NCBI RefSeq assembly: GCF_039544005.1
Contig: NZ_BAABKV010000001.1
Location: forward strand, 7,874,001 to 7,938,000
Direction of reading: 5' to 3'
From: Kitasatospora paranensis
Lineage (GTDB): Bacteria; Actinomycetota; Actinomycetes; Streptomycetales; Streptomycetaceae
DNA: 64,000 nucleotides
The notes under the pieces were generated by a model, which did not search any database, was not told where the DNA came from, and saw nothing but the letters and a program-made list of their open reading frames with translations. Shown piece after piece: positions 8,086-17,710 of the stretch. The number at the start of each line of letters is the position of its first letter. Position 1 is the stretch's first letter. Both the position numbers and the translations under genes were made by a program.

Positions 8086-8715
8086 TCAGTCCGCGTCGAG
8101 GGCCAGTGCCTCGCAGTGTGCCCGGTGGCCGCGGGCGTCCCCGGTCGCGCGTCGGCGCAGGGCCTCGGCCGCGGTCGTCAGCCCGGCGTCCGGCGCGGCC
8201 AGCACCAGGGCCAGGTCGGCCTGCTGCCGCTGCGGCTCCCCGGGCAGGTCGGCCAGCGACTGCAGGCAGCGCAGTGCGCCGTCCCACGCCCCGCCGGCGC
8301 AGGCGGCCGCGGCCTCCGACACTGCTATCGCGGCCGTCAGGTGCAGAGCGACCGCCCCGGCGGGCTCGGCGTCGGCGAGGAAGTCCGCCAGCTCCAGTGG
8401 CCCGCCGTCGTCCTCGTCGTCGTCCTCCGGCCCCCAGGCGTGGAACTCCTCGGTGAGCGACCGCTCCAGGTACGCGGTCGCCCAGTCGGCCAGCGCCTCG
8501 GCCCGGGCCGAGGTGCGCTGCGGGTCGGCTCCGCGCCAGCAGGCTTCGAGGAGTTCGCGGGCCTGTGCCGGACCCTCCGCGCCGAAGCGGGCGGCCCGGT
8601 CGTCCTGCAGGCAGCCCGCGGCGCGTTCGGCGGCCGCGAGCCCGACCAGCACGGCGCGCGACGGGCCGGCGTCCCGCAGGGCGTCGCGCCATGCGCCGAA
8701 GTTCCAGTCGTCCAC
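8086..8715 (-). CDS. Hypothetical protein, helical, acidic centre
   Basis: A 209-residue predicted cytoplasmic protein from GTG 8715 with a GGGAGCGGG-type ribosome binding site. It is rich in Ala and Leu helices, with an acidic stretch PEDDDEDDGG near residue 100. No family recognised. It is convergent with the small zinc-ribbon gene and seems monocistronic. The antisense frame gives a longer open frame, but codon bias favours this strand. Function unknown. Confidence 0.65.
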   Translation of the reverse strand: MDDWNFGAWRDALRDAGPSRAVLVGLAAAERAAGCLQDDRAARFGAEGPAQARELLEACWRGADPQRTSARAEALADWATAYLERSLTEEFHAWGPEDDDEDDGGPLELADFLADAEPAGAVALHLTAAIAVSEAAAACAGGAWDGALRCLQSLADLPGEPQRQQADLALVLAAPDAGLTTAAEALRRRATGDARGHRAHCEALALDAD

Positions 8716-8851
8716 TGCGACCCGCTCCCGTCCCGCGTCCGGCCGGCGTCTTCCACCGGTCCGTGCGGGCCATCCTGCCAGCGGGTGCCGCCGACCCCGA
8801 CGGGGACCCCGGGCCAGGGCGGGGCGGGTGCGGGTCGGGTGCGCGCTGCGG

Positions 8852-9052
8852 TCAGTGCGCGGGCTGCGGCTTCGCGGTGTCGGCGGGAGGTTCGCCCACC
8901 GGCGACACGAGGCGCGCCGCCAGCTCGTACAGGGCGTTGGTGGTCTCGGGGTGCTGGATCTCGTCCACGAGGTGGTCCTGCTCGGGGTCGCCGGAGTGGC
9001 GGAGGGTGGCGACCGCCTCGCTCGTGGCGTCCATGCTGTCCTGTCCGGTCAC
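8852..9052 (-). CDS. Small hypothetical protein (66 aa)
   Basis: Starts at GTG 9052 with a strong GGAGGAGG ribosome binding site five bases upstream, which fixes the start although the open frame extends further. The protein is soluble and slightly acidic (residues such as GDPEQDHLVDEIQHPE), without cysteines or membrane segments. No recognised family. Its well-placed translation signal makes it more believable than most short frames here. Confidence 0.65.
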   Translation of the reverse strand: MTGQDSMDATSEAVATLRHSGDPEQDHLVDEIQHPETTNALYELAARLVSPVGEPPADTAKPQPAH

Positions 9053-9392
9053 GGTGTCCTCCTCCGGGTGCCGTGCACCCGTACCGTAGGAGCGGAGCCC
9101 GGACCGGTCGAACGGCCGGTCGGACCGCGCTGCGATCAGTCTAGGGCTTGTCCCACGATCCGCGTGGCAGGAGCGCGCTGGGAATGGCCCGGATGCGCCC
9201 CGCTGCGGCACCCCGCTCCGCCGCCCGGGCACGACCGCTGCGCCGTGCCGGTGCCCGTCCGCCCGCCGCCGCGGCAGCCGACGGTGTCCGCCGGCCCCGT
9301 CCGGGCCCGGCGCGAGCCCTGATCCGCCATGGACGCGGCAACCTTTCCGGGGCCGCCCGCACGGCGGGACCGGCTCGTCTAGGGTGACTCCG
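9053..9392. other. Intergenic region, 340 bp, no gene seen
   Basis: Lies between two divergent genes and should hold both promoters. One short frame (9148-9387, plus) is Arg/Ala/Pro-rich with no ribosome binding site and is not accepted. No operator, RNA gene or repeat was recognised. Confidence 0.4.
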
Positions 9393-9934
9393 GTGAGCGA
9401 CGATCCCGTGATACTGCGTCCGGTGTTCGAGGACGACCTGCCACTGCTGGAGAGCTTCCTGACGGATCCGGAGGCGACCGGCCCGTTCCAGTGGCACGGC
9501 TGGACGGACCCGGGCCGCTGGCGTCGTCGCTGGGCCGAGAACGGCCTGCTGGGCGACGACGGCGGGCAGCTGATGGTGACGGCCGGCGCCGACGTGCACG
9601 GCTTCGTGGCCTGGCGGAAGGTCGCCGCGACCCGGAGCTCGTACTGGTGGAACACGGGCATCCAACTGCTGCCGAAGGCCCGCGGTCGTGGCATCGGCAC
9701 ACGGGCGCAGCGCGAGCTCGTCCGCTACCTCTTCGCGCACACCCCGGTGGTGCGGATCGAGGCGGACACCGAGACGGCGAACACCGCCGAGCAGCGGGCC
9801 CTGGAGAAGTCCGGGTTCACCCGGGAGGAGTGCTGCGCAGCGCGGTGTTCCGGGACGGGCGGTGGCGGGACGTCGTCCGCTTCAGTGTGCTGCGCGACGA
9901 CGTCACCGCCCAGGTGATCAGAGCCCTGACCTGA
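9393..9934 (+). pseudogene. GNAT N-acetyltransferase, frameshifted near the C-terminus
   Basis: A RimJ/RimL-like acetyltransferase of about 180 residues. It has the acetyl-CoA loop KARGRGIGTRAQRELVRYLF and motif B region TANTAEQRALEKSGFTREG. The frame breaks near 9826-9830, where CGGGAGGAGTG lacks one G; adding it gives GVLRSAVFRDGRWRDVV and an end at 9934, a normal GNAT tail. Without it a Cys/Ser/Gly-rich nonsense tail ends at 9917. GTG 9393 is preferred over GTG 9384 (start VSDDPVILRPV). Substrate unknown. Confidence 0.75.
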
Positions 9935-10091
9935 CCCCACCTGACCCCGCCGCGGACCGGTCGGCCCATGCGCGGGAGCGCCTGGTGGGTGGGTGAGCCG
10001 GGCGGCGGTGGCACGGTGCCGCGAGGGGCATCGACGGACGCCGCCACCACCACCCGGAGCCTGGCCGCACGAGGGCCGGTTCGCGTGCGGG

Positions 10092-11504
10092 TCAGTCCTC
10101 GCGCGGGGCCCTCGTGCGGGGTCGGTCCTCGTGCGGGGTCAGTGCGCTGCCGGAGGCCCGGAGCATGGCCTCGCGCTCGACGACCTTGACCCGGTCGCGG
10201 CCCTGCTCCTGGCCGAGTGCCCGCTCGTGGTCGTCCAGCCGGTGCCAGCCCTCCCAGGTGGTGTAGTCGACGCCCGCCCCGTCGAGGAAGGCCACCACGG
10301 CGTCCTCGGCCGGGGCCTCGGCGAGCCGCAGCCGACCCGCGCGGTGGTCCTCGACCAGGCAGGCGACCGTCTCGTTGGCATCGCCCTTGGTGTGCCCGAT
10401 CAGGCCGATCGGACCGCGCTTCACCCACCCGGTGACGTAGGTGGACGGCAGGTGGACCCCGTTCTCGACCACCCGGCCGGCCTCGTGCGGCACGGTCGCC
10501 GAGAGCGAGTCGAAGGGCAGCTTCGGCAGCTCGTCCGAGCGGTAGCCCACGGCCCGGTAGACCGCCTGGACGTCCCACTCGCGGAAGGCGCCGGTGCCGC
10601 GGGTGTTGCCGGTGCCGTCGAGCTCCGTCCGCTCCGTGCGCAGGCCGACCACCCGGCCGTCCGCACCGAGGATCTCCACCGGGGATTCGAAGAAGTGCAG
10701 GTGGATGCGGTGCGGCCGGTCACCGGCGTCGCGTATCGCCCAGTTCTCCAGGGTCGCGGCGACCATGTCGGCCTGCTTGTTGGCCCGCCGGGTGGCGATC
10801 GAACCCTCGTCGTAGTCGATGTCCTCGGGGTCGACGATCACCTCGATGGTCGGCGAGTGGTCGAGCTCGCGGAGCTCCATCGGGCTGAACTTTGCCTGCG
10901 CGGGGCCGCGGCGGCCGAAGACGTGGACCTCCACCGCCCGGTTCGCCGCCAGTCCGTCGTACACGTTCGCCGGGATCTCGGTCGGCAGCAGCTCGTCGGC
11001 GGACTTCGCCAGGATCCGGGCCACGTCGAGCGCGACATTGCCAACGCCCAGGACGGCGACCTGCCGGGCCTCCAGCGGCCAGCTGCGCGGCACCTCCGGG
11101 TGGCCGTCGTACCAGGACACGAACTCGGCTGCGCCGTAGGCCCCGTCGAGCTCCGCGCCGGGGATCGCCAGGTCGCGGTCGGCCTCCGCGCCGGTGGCGA
11201 ACACCACCGCGTCGTAGAACCGGTGCAGGTCCTCCAGGGCGAGGTCCCGCGGGTAGTCCACGTTGCCGAAGAACCGCACCTGGGGCTTGTCGAGCACCTG
11301 GTGCAGCGCCGTCACGATGCCCTTGATCCGCGGGTGGTCCGGCGCGACGCCGTACCGGATCAGGCCGAACGGTGCGGGCAGCCGCTCGAAGACGTCGATC
11401 GACACCCCCGGGTCCGTGGCGGCGTCGGACTTGAGCAGGGCGTCGGCGGCGTAGATGCCGGCGGGGCCGGATCCGACGATCGCCACCCGGACGGGGCGAG
11501 ACAT
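10092..11504 (-). CDS. fprA: Ferredoxin/adrenodoxin-type NADP+ reductase (FprA-like)
   Basis: A 470-residue FAD- and NADPH-binding enzyme passing electrons between NADPH and ferredoxin. It starts VRVAIVGSGPAGIYAADAL (FAD-binding GxGxxG), has VAVLGVGNVALDVARIL (NADP-binding) near residue 150, and the family signatures GVAPDHPRIK and VGYRS. GGAAGG lies ~8 nt before ATG 11504. The C-terminus ends in a short degenerate tail (HEDRPRTRAPRED) encoded by ~15-bp direct repeats at 10094-10145. Likely partner: ferredoxins serving P450s or other redox enzymes; none is adjacent. Confidence 0.92.
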   Translation of the reverse strand: MSRPVRVAIVGSGPAGIYAADALLKSDAATDPGVSIDVFERLPAPFGLIRYGVAPDHPRIKGIVTALHQVLDKPQVRFFGNVDYPRDLALEDLHRFYDAVVFATGAEADRDLAIPGAELDGAYGAAEFVSWYDGHPEVPRSWPLEARQVAVLGVGNVALDVARILAKSADELLPTEIPANVYDGLAANRAVEVHVFGRRGPAQAKFSPMELRELDHSPTIEVIVDPEDIDYDEGSIATRRANKQADMVAATLENWAIRDAGDRPHRIHLHFFESPVEILGADGRVVGLRTERTELDGTGNTRGTGAFREWDVQAVYRAVGYRSDELPKLPFDSLSATVPHEAGRVVENGVHLPSTYVTGWVKRGPIGLIGHTKGDANETVACLVEDHRAGRLRLAEAPAEDAVVAFLDGAGVDYTTWEGWHRLDDHERALGQEQGRDRVKVVEREAMLRASGSALTPHEDRPRTRAPRED

Positions 11505-11615
11505 GGCGAGACCTTCCTTCGGCAGGTGGGCCCCGGCCCGGGAGCTCGGGGCCGACGGGACCGTGGTGACTGCAACGATCGCTGTCACACCCGCCTCTCG
11601 GTACGTAGCTCCGCT

Positions 11616-11629
11616 TTATGAGGTCATAA
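11616..11629. promoter_or_regulatory. Palindrome between fprA and the divergent kinase gene
   Basis: TTATGA-gg-TCATAA is a perfect 6-bp dyad within an unusually AT-rich patch (11611-11641) in the divergent intergenic region. It could be an operator for a MarR-, ROK- or GntR-type regulator acting on either promoter. No regulator gene is adjacent. Confidence 0.45.
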
Positions 11630-11681
11630 GTTTGGGTTATGGGTCGCGCCGAAGCCCGCCCCGCCGCCCCCGAGGTGAACC

Positions 11682-12810
11682 GTGTCCGCTCCAGCGACCG
11701 ACGACGGGACTGTTCCCGGCCCGGCCGACGCCCCCGACGGCGCGGCCGCCCTCGCCGAGGTCCGACGCCGTCTCCGCGACCTCCTCGGCCCGACCACCGT
11801 CACCGCCTGCGAGCAGCTCAAGGGCGGCTGGTACAACACCCCCAGCTCCTCGAACTCGGCGACGGCAGACGCATGGTACTCAAGACCGCCCCCGATGCCG
11901 ACACCCCCGCGCTCACCCACGAGCAGGGCCTGCTCGGCACCGAGCAGCTCTTCCACCGGCTCGCCGCCGACGCCGGACTCCCCGTACCCACGGTGCGGCA
12001 CCACGAGCCGGCGGGTGCGACGGCCCCGGCCGAATGGCTGCTCCTCGACCACCTCGACGGCACCACCTGGGAGGCCGCGCAGGCCCGGATCGGGGCGTCC
12101 GACCGGGCCGCGCTGCGCCACCGGCCGGGCGAGCTCGCCGCCACCGTGGCAGGTGTCACCGGCCCGGTCTTCGGCTACCCGCAGCCCGTCCGGGGCCTCG
12201 CCGCGGCGGACTGGCCGACGGCCTTCGCGGGGATGCTGCACGCCGTGCTCGCCGACGCCGAGCGCTTCGGCGTGGCGCTGCCCGTACCGGAGGCCGTTCT
12301 GGCGGACCTGCCGGCCCGCTTCGCCGCCGAACTCGCCGAGGTGCGCCGGCCCGCCCTCGTCCACTTCGACGCCTGGGAGGGCAACATCCTCCTCGACGGC
12401 ACCCCCTCGACGGCGAGGCCGGCGAGGCCGCCGACGGGCCGGTGGACGGCGCAGGCGGCGCGGAGGGCACGGGCCCGCGGATCGTCGGGCAGATCGACGG
12501 CGAACGGGCGTTCTTCGGCGACCCGCTCGCCGAACTCGTCGGCCTCGACCCGCTCGGCGCCGCCGAGGACGACCCGGACCTCCTCGCCGGGTACCGCACG
12601 GTCGACCCCGCCTTCGCCGTCGACGACACAGCCCGGGTGCGCCTGGCGCTCTACCGGATCCACCTGGCGCTGATCATGCGGGTGGAGGCGGCCCCGCGCG
12701 GCTACGAAGGCCCGCACCGGGACTGGCTCACCGCCTGGTCCGGCGAGCGCGTCACCGCACAGCTGCGCCTGCTCGACACCGCTGCGGCCGCGGCCGCGAC
12801 GGCCGACTGA
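11682..12810 (+). pseudogene. Aminoglycoside phosphotransferase-like kinase, two frameshifts
   Basis: Starts at GTG 11682 with a GAGGTGA ribosome binding site. Three frames must be joined: first to ~11840 (LKGGWYNT), then MVLKTAPDADTP, LLLDHLDGTTWEAA and the catalytic region VHFDAWEGNILLDG, then IVGQIDGERAFFGDPLAEL (metal-binding Asp) to the stop at 12810. Both joins lie in C5 runs (11839-11843 and 12402-12406) and are repaired by one extra C each. The family phosphorylates aminoglycosides, homoserine, choline or other small molecules; the substrate is unknown. The catalytic HxDxxxxN is spelled HFDAWEGN. Confidence 0.8.
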
Positions 12811-12834
12811 GGATTGCCCCGGTGCAGGCGCGCG

Positions 12835-13376
12835 TCAGGCGTGCGCAGCCGTGCCCGCAGCCCCCGGCGGGCGCAGCATGAAGACGTCGACCGGGTCCTG
12901 GGCCGCCATGACGAATCCGTGGCGCTCGTAGAGGCGGCGGGCGGCACTGCCCTGGAGGACGTTCAGGCCCACGGTCAGTCCCTGCGCGTCGGCCCGCTCC
13001 AGCACCGCACGCAGCACGGCCGAACCGAGCCCCGGCCCTGCCGGTCCGGAGCCAGGTAGAAGTGCTCCAGCCACAGCCTGCCGTCGGCGGGCCGGACGGT
13101 GAGGCAGCCCACGAGGGCGCCGTCGACGGTGACGGCCGAGGTGTACTGCGGGGAGAAGGAGTCGCGCAGCCGCTGCCGCACCCGGTGCTCGTCGTAGCGG
13201 CCCAGGCGTTCCAGATCCGCCCGCATGACGGTGGCCCGCAACTCGGCGATCACCTCGACGTCCGCGGCCACGGCAGGACGCAGCGCCCAGCCGTCGCGCT
13301 GCACCGATCCGGACGCGGTCCGGCCGTCCACCACGAGGTCGGATCGCCTCGCGGGTGCCGTCAAGTCGGAATTCAT
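12835..13376 (-). pseudogene. GNAT N-acetyltransferase, frameshifted in the acetyl-CoA loop
   Basis: The N-terminal part from ATG 13376 (MNSDLTAPARRSD) reads normally to the cofactor loop YLAPDRQGRG; the frame then changes near plus-strand 13030-13033. Adding one G gives GLGSAVLRAVLERADAQG and the typical C-terminus SAARRLYERHGFV. Together about 180 residues, normal for a GNAT. It is convergent with the kinase gene. Substrate unknown. Confidence 0.78.
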
Positions 13377-13509
13377 GGCCTGATCATCCCAGTGCGCGGG
13401 GGCCGCCCGGCGAGCGGGGCCGCCCGAGGTCGCCCCCGTGGGGCGGCGTGCCGTCGGACCACCCGGGCGGTCGGCCCGCGTCGCTCCGGGTGTCCTTGAG
13501 CTCCGGGTG

Positions 13510-14379
13510 TTATTCAGCAGTGCCGCGACGAGTGCCGGGCCTCGGCGGCCCCACCCGGACGACCTGTGCCACGTGGTCGGAGAGGAACGCGGTTTCGCCG
13601 GACGGCATGTGCACGGGCCCGGTGAGGAGGCGGTGGGCGCGCACGACCGGGTGGCGGTCGGGGTCGGCCCGGACGAGCAGGTAGTCGATCCGGTGCGCCG
13701 AGGCGCCGGGCGGCAGCAGCTCGGCGTGGAACGTCGGCAGGTCCGCCTCGGCGAACGGGTCGTGCCAGGCACCGCCGTCCACGACGGCCGGGTACCGCGG
13801 CGAACCACTGGGCAGGTTGAAGTCCCCGGCGAGGAGGGACAGTTCCGTGTCCGGTCGGCGGGCCCGCCGCATCGCCGCGTGCACCCTGGCCAACTGCTGC
13901 AGCTGGAAGGCCTCGTGCCGGTTCCCCGGCGTCCAGTCCCCGTCCCGGTTGGCGGTGAGATGGACGTTGCCGACCACGGTGCGGGCGCCGGCGACCTCGA
14001 AGGTCAGCACCCCCTGCGGCAGGGTGCCCGCCAACGGCGCCACCCGGGAGACCACACCGCCGGCCGGGGGCCGGATGCCGCGGAACGAGGAGTACACGGC
14101 CGATCGGAGCGGGGACCTGGAGACGGAGAGCAGGCCCCCGGCCGGCCCGCCGAGGAGCCCCCTCCGGGCGGCCGCGAACGGAAAGGACGGCAGGTGCGCC
14201 CGGAGGAAGCGGGTCAGACCCGGTGCCCAGACCTCCTGGAAGTTCACGATGTCCACGTCGGCGGCCTCCAGGCGGCGGCAGAACTCCGCGGCCCGTTCCC
14301 GCACCGGCCGCAGCGGGTGCGACATGCCGCAGCACACGTTCAGCGACGCCAGCGTGATGCCTCCGGGCCCGATCGTCAC
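13510..14379 (-). CDS. Endonuclease/exonuclease/phosphatase-family hydrolase
   Basis: A 289-residue EEP-fold enzyme with the metal and catalytic motifs in order: SLNVCCGM, IVNFQEVWA, GNVHLTAN, LAGDFNLPSGS, RIDYLLVR and LSDHVAQVV. The family covers DNases, sphingomyelinase-like phosphodiesterases and inositol-phosphate phosphatases. The spelling and lack of a DNA-binding extension favour a phosphodiesterase or phosphatase. No signal peptide, so probably cytoplasmic. The GTG start overlaps the preceding small frame's stop by four bases (GTGA). Confidence 0.85.
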   Translation of the reverse strand: MTIGPGGITLASLNVCCGMSHPLRPVRERAAEFCRRLEAADVDIVNFQEVWAPGLTRFLRAHLPSFPFAAARRGLLGGPAGGLLSVSRSPLRSAVYSSFRGIRPPAGGVVSRVAPLAGTLPQGVLTFEVAGARTVVGNVHLTANRDGDWTPGNRHEAFQLQQLARVHAAMRRARRPDTELSLLAGDFNLPSGSPRYPAVVDGGAWHDPFAEADLPTFHAELLPPGASAHRIDYLLVRADPDRHPVVRAHRLLTGPVHMPSGETAFLSDHVAQVVRVGPPRPGTRRGTAE

Positions 14380-14564
14380 CCGGTGCTCACCGCGCTGCGC
14401 CTGCCCGGAGTGTCGTCCCTGCGCTCGGCCCCGACCGCGTCCGGCCCCCGGTCGGCGATGGCCGACGCGCTGCAGTCGCCCTCGAAGACGGCTCGCTCGG
14501 AGCGGAGTTCGGCCTGCCGTGGGCGTGCGTCCCTGGTGGCGTCAGCCGTTGCGTCCGTGGTCAT
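14376..14564 (-). CDS. Small hypothetical protein coupled to the EEP hydrolase (62 aa)
   Basis: Starts at ATG 14564 and ends in a TGA overlapping the next gene's GTG by four bases, suggesting translational coupling. Third-position GC is high throughout, as for real genes here. The peptide is polar and charged with one Cys; no family recognised. No clear ribosome binding site, so it may be leaderless or not real. Confidence 0.4.
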   Translation of the reverse strand: MTTDATADATRDARPRQAELRSERAVFEGDCSASAIADRGPDAVGAERRDDTPGRRSAVSTG

Positions 14565-14621
14565 GCGGCGATCGTATCGACCCTGGGAAACCGACGGCGA
14601 TGCGCCGATCATGACGCTCCG

Positions 14622-14879
14622 TCAGGATGCCCCGACCATCCCGATGGCGAGGGGCAGTTCGCGGATGACCTGGGCCGTCCGCCGGTCGTTCTCGGTCGCG
14701 GCCATCCGGTCGACCAGGGCGAGGAAGTCGTTGCGGTCGGTGCCGGTGAGGTCGAGCAGGTCGTGGCCCAGGTGGTCCAGGCCGCGGGTGACGGTGTCGG
14801 GATCGATCGCGCCCGGGCCGCAGTCCTCAAGGAGCATCATGGCGCTGACGACTGCCCTGAGCAGAGGTTCCGGGTTCAC
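14622..14879 (-). CDS. Small helical hypothetical protein (85 aa)
   Basis: From GTG 14879: a compact acidic helical protein (VNPEPLLRAVVSAMMLLEDC at the start, IRELPLAIGMVGAS at the end). The upstream extension to 15047 is Arg/His/Pro-rich and looks non-coding, so the GTG is the likelier start. No recognised family, no membrane segment. Possibly a regulatory or adaptor protein; nothing in context decides. Confidence 0.5.
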   Translation of the reverse strand: MNPEPLLRAVVSAMMLLEDCGPGAIDPDTVTRGLDHLGHDLLDLTGTDRNDFLALVDRMAATENDRRTAQVIRELPLAIGMVGAS

Positions 14880-15082
14880 CCGATCGAACCGCCTTCCGTG
14901 CCGGGAGGGTTCATGGCCCCGCGGACCGTCGGCGGGATTGGTCGGAGTGTAGTGGGCCGGGCGTGCCGCCGTCCGCCGGGAACGGAATTCGCACGGTGCC
15001 CCTCCCCGGGGCCGGTGCCCCTTCCCGGACCGGCGCTGCCGGGGCAACGGCGGTACCGGGCCGGGAAGGGGCGGACGGTGCG

Positions 15083-16944
15083 TCAGCCGTCGATGCGGTG
15101 CTGGGTCCAGAACGAGGTCAGGTCGGTGGTGGTGGCGGCCTGCGCCGCGGCCTTGAACTCGGCCGTGGTGGAGACGCCGTACCAGTGCGCCTGCGCGTAG
15201 TCGTGGAGCAGCTTGGTCATCGCGGTGTCACCGATCAGGCGTCGCAGGTCGTGCAGTGCGCACTTGCCGTAGGTGTAGATGACGGTCGAGTACCGGGAGG
15301 AGTGGGCGTCCCAGTACGCCATCGAGTTGGTGATCTTCTCGGCCGAGGAGGCCCAGGAGACGCTGCTCCAGCAGCCCGAGCCGGTCTTGCCCTGCGCGAG
15401 GTCGGTGGCGTAGTCGGTGAACGCCTCGTCCAGCCAGGGGCTGTTGTACTCGTCGTCGCCGACGATCCCGTAGAACCACTGGTGGCCGATCTCGTGGGTG
15501 AGCGCGGTGGTGCTCACCAGGTCGAGCACGAAGCCCGGGTACTCCATCCCGCCGAACCAGAAGCTGTTGTCCAGTACGGCGTCCAACTCCCCGTACGGGT
15601 AGGCGCCGAAGCGTGCCGCGTGGGCGTCGACCGCGGAGGTGGAGGTGGAGAGCATCGACTGCGCGTCGGCGGTGGAGATGCCGCTGACGGCGTACACGTT
15701 GACCTTCACCCCGGCCGGGGAGGTGCCCGAGACCTTGCTGAACGGGCCGGCCGCCCAGGCGAAGTCACGGACCTTGGCGGCGGTCGCCCGGGTGACGGTG
15801 CGACCGGAGGTGCCGGGGCTGTCCACCGAGGTGCCGGTCGCGGGGACGAGCAGGCCGGTCGGGTGGTCCAGGGTCACGTCGAAGTCGGAGGCCAGCGAGT
15901 AGAACGACTCGCCGTTGTTGGTGTACGGGTCGAGATGCCAGCCGGACCCGTCGCGGATCGCCAGCACCGGCAGCGCGTTGCCGATGAAGCTGAAGGCCCC
16001 GTCGTGGCCGAACCGGTCGGCGCCGCTCGGCACCGTGATGCCGAGGTCGAAGCCGACCGTGCCGCTCTTGCCCTGGGCGAGCGGCGTGGGCAGGGTGACC
16101 TTGAGCGCGGTGCAGCTCACCGACAGCGCGGACGCGGTGCCGCCGGTCACGTTGGTGACGGTGATCGGCGTGGTCGGGCAGCTGCCGTGGGCGTTGTCCC
16201 ACAGCCGCAGGTACACCTCGTTCAGCGGCGAGGCGGAGGCGTTGGTGAAGGTGGCGCTCTCGTGGCCCGTCCAGACCGCGCCCGTCGAGTCGCTGCTGAG
16301 GCTGACCGTGTACGCGGGGGCGGCGGGGGTGCGGGTCGTGTCGGCGGGCGGCGGCGTGGTGGTGGGCGGCGGGCTGGTCGGCGGGGGCGTGCTGCCGCCG
16401 CCCGACACGTCCAGGGCGACGTCGTCGAGGACGAAGCTGGTCTGCAGGCTCGCGTCCTCCGCGCCGCTGAACGAGATCGCCACGGTCTGGCCCGCGAACG
16501 CCGAGACGTCGAAGGACTTCTGGACGTAGCCGGTGGCCGCGTCGGCGTTGGAGTAGGTCGCGAGCGTGGTGCTGCCGATCTTGGCGGTGAGCTTGTCGTA
16601 GGCGGTGCTGCCGGTCTCGGCGGTGTCGATGTGCAGCCAGAAGCTCAGCGTCCCCTTGGTGCAGCCCGAGGGGAGGGTGACGGTCTGCGAGAGGGTGTCG
16701 GTGTGGGACGAGCCGTAGCCGTTGAGCCAGGCGAACGAGCTGCCACCGTGGGCGCTCTGGCCGCCGCCGCTGGTGATCACCCCGCTCGATGCCGTCCACG
16801 GTGAACTGCCGGACTCGAAACCGCCGTTGCCGACCACCTGGGCCGGTGTGCAGTCGGCGGCGTGTGCGGAGGCGGTGAGGGTCGCCGTGCCGGCCGCCGC
16901 GACGAGCGCGGTCCCGGCCAGCAGGGGAGGAGTCTGCTACGCAT
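15083..16944 (-). pseudogene. Secreted M1-family metallopeptidase with N-terminal binding module, frameshift in signal peptide
   Basis: The mature part has an N-terminal beta-sandwich module (VVGNGGFESG..., ~160 aa), a Thr/Pro linker, then an M1 aminopeptidase-like domain with the zinc motif HEIGHQWFYG and downstream WLDEAFTDY supplying the third ligand Glu. It should hydrolyse peptides extracellularly. The signal peptide starts at ATG 16944 (MRSRLLP) but shifts frame at a C4 run (plus 16924-16927); one extra C gives LLAGTALVAAAGTATLTASAHA and a cleavage site, then DCTPAQVVGNGG. Length and order match streptomycete secreted M1 peptidases. Probably intact in the organism. Confidence 0.83.
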
Positions 16945-17176
16945 CGGATCCTCTTCGGATGGCGGAGCGCCCGTGGGGGAGCCGCCGGACGGTTCCTGGC
17001 GACGCTGCGAACCGATGGACCGTCACCGTCCGTGCGGGCGACCGCAGGGAGGCGCTCCCCACCCCTGAGGCCGAATGGAAGCGTGACAGCAAACTCCGAT
17101 AATTGAAAGGGGCATGCCACTGTGCGGTGGCGCCGCCGCCGTCCCGACCCTGCCGGGAGCACCGTAGGGTGGGCCC

Positions 17177-17631
17177 GTGGGGGATCTCCGGTGGGGCGGC
17201 AGCAGTGGACGGATCCGGGTCGCGGCGGTTGCCGCGGCCGGGCTCACGGTGGCGGCGGGGCTTGCGGTGCGCTCCGGTCCCGGGGGTGGTTCGCCAAGGG
17301 CGCCGGGGATGCGCTCTACACCGTGCTGGTGTACGCACTGGTGGTCCTCGTTGCTCCGACCCTGCGTCCGCGCGTCGCCGCCGGCCGGGCCCTCGCGGTC
17401 AGCTGGGCCGTCGAACTCCTCCAACTGACGGGCGTCCCGGCTGCGCTCTCCGCACGGAGCACCCTCGCCCGGCTCGTCCTCGGCACCACGTTCAACCTGC
17501 CGGACCTGGCCCTGTACGTGGTCGGTGCCGCGCTCGCCCTGACGGTCCACACGGTGGCGCTCCGCACCGTTGCGCTGCGGACGGCGGCCCGGCGGCACGG
17601 GAGCCCGGACGCTGCGGGCCGGGCGGCCTGA
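17177..17631 (+). pseudogene. DUF2809 membrane protein, frameshifted
   Basis: A small integral membrane protein of ~150 residues with about four hydrophobic segments (AVAAAGLTVAAGLAV, TVLVYALVVLVAP, VSWAVELLQLTGVP, LALYVVGAALALTV). DUF2809 members share the WxKxxGD and SxxELxQ patterns, seen here as WFAKGAGDALY and VELLQL. The frame changes at the G5 run 17282-17286, and one extra G joins the halves. Start GTG 17177. Function of the family is unknown. Confidence 0.75.
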
Positions 17632-17657
17632 CGAGGACCCCGTGATCGGGGCTGCGG

Positions 17658-17697
17658 GCCCCCGGACGGACGGAGGGCGCGCCGTCCGTCCGGGGGC
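17658..17697. terminator. Bidirectional terminator hairpin
   Basis: A perfect 16-bp stem (GCCCCCGGACGGACGG and its complement) with an 8-nt loop, between convergent DUF2809 and LCP genes. The absence of a U-tract is usual in high-GC actinobacteria. Confidence 0.8.
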
Positions 17698-17710
17698 GGG
17701 GCGGGGCGGC

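Noticed and set aside
9148..9387. Short plus-strand frame between small gene and GNAT
   Set aside because: No ribosome binding site; Arg/Ala/Pro-rich shadow composition.
11682..12810. Three separate genes for the kinase fragments
   Set aside because: Fragments carry consecutive parts of one APH fold and join at two C5 runs, so one broken gene is more likely.
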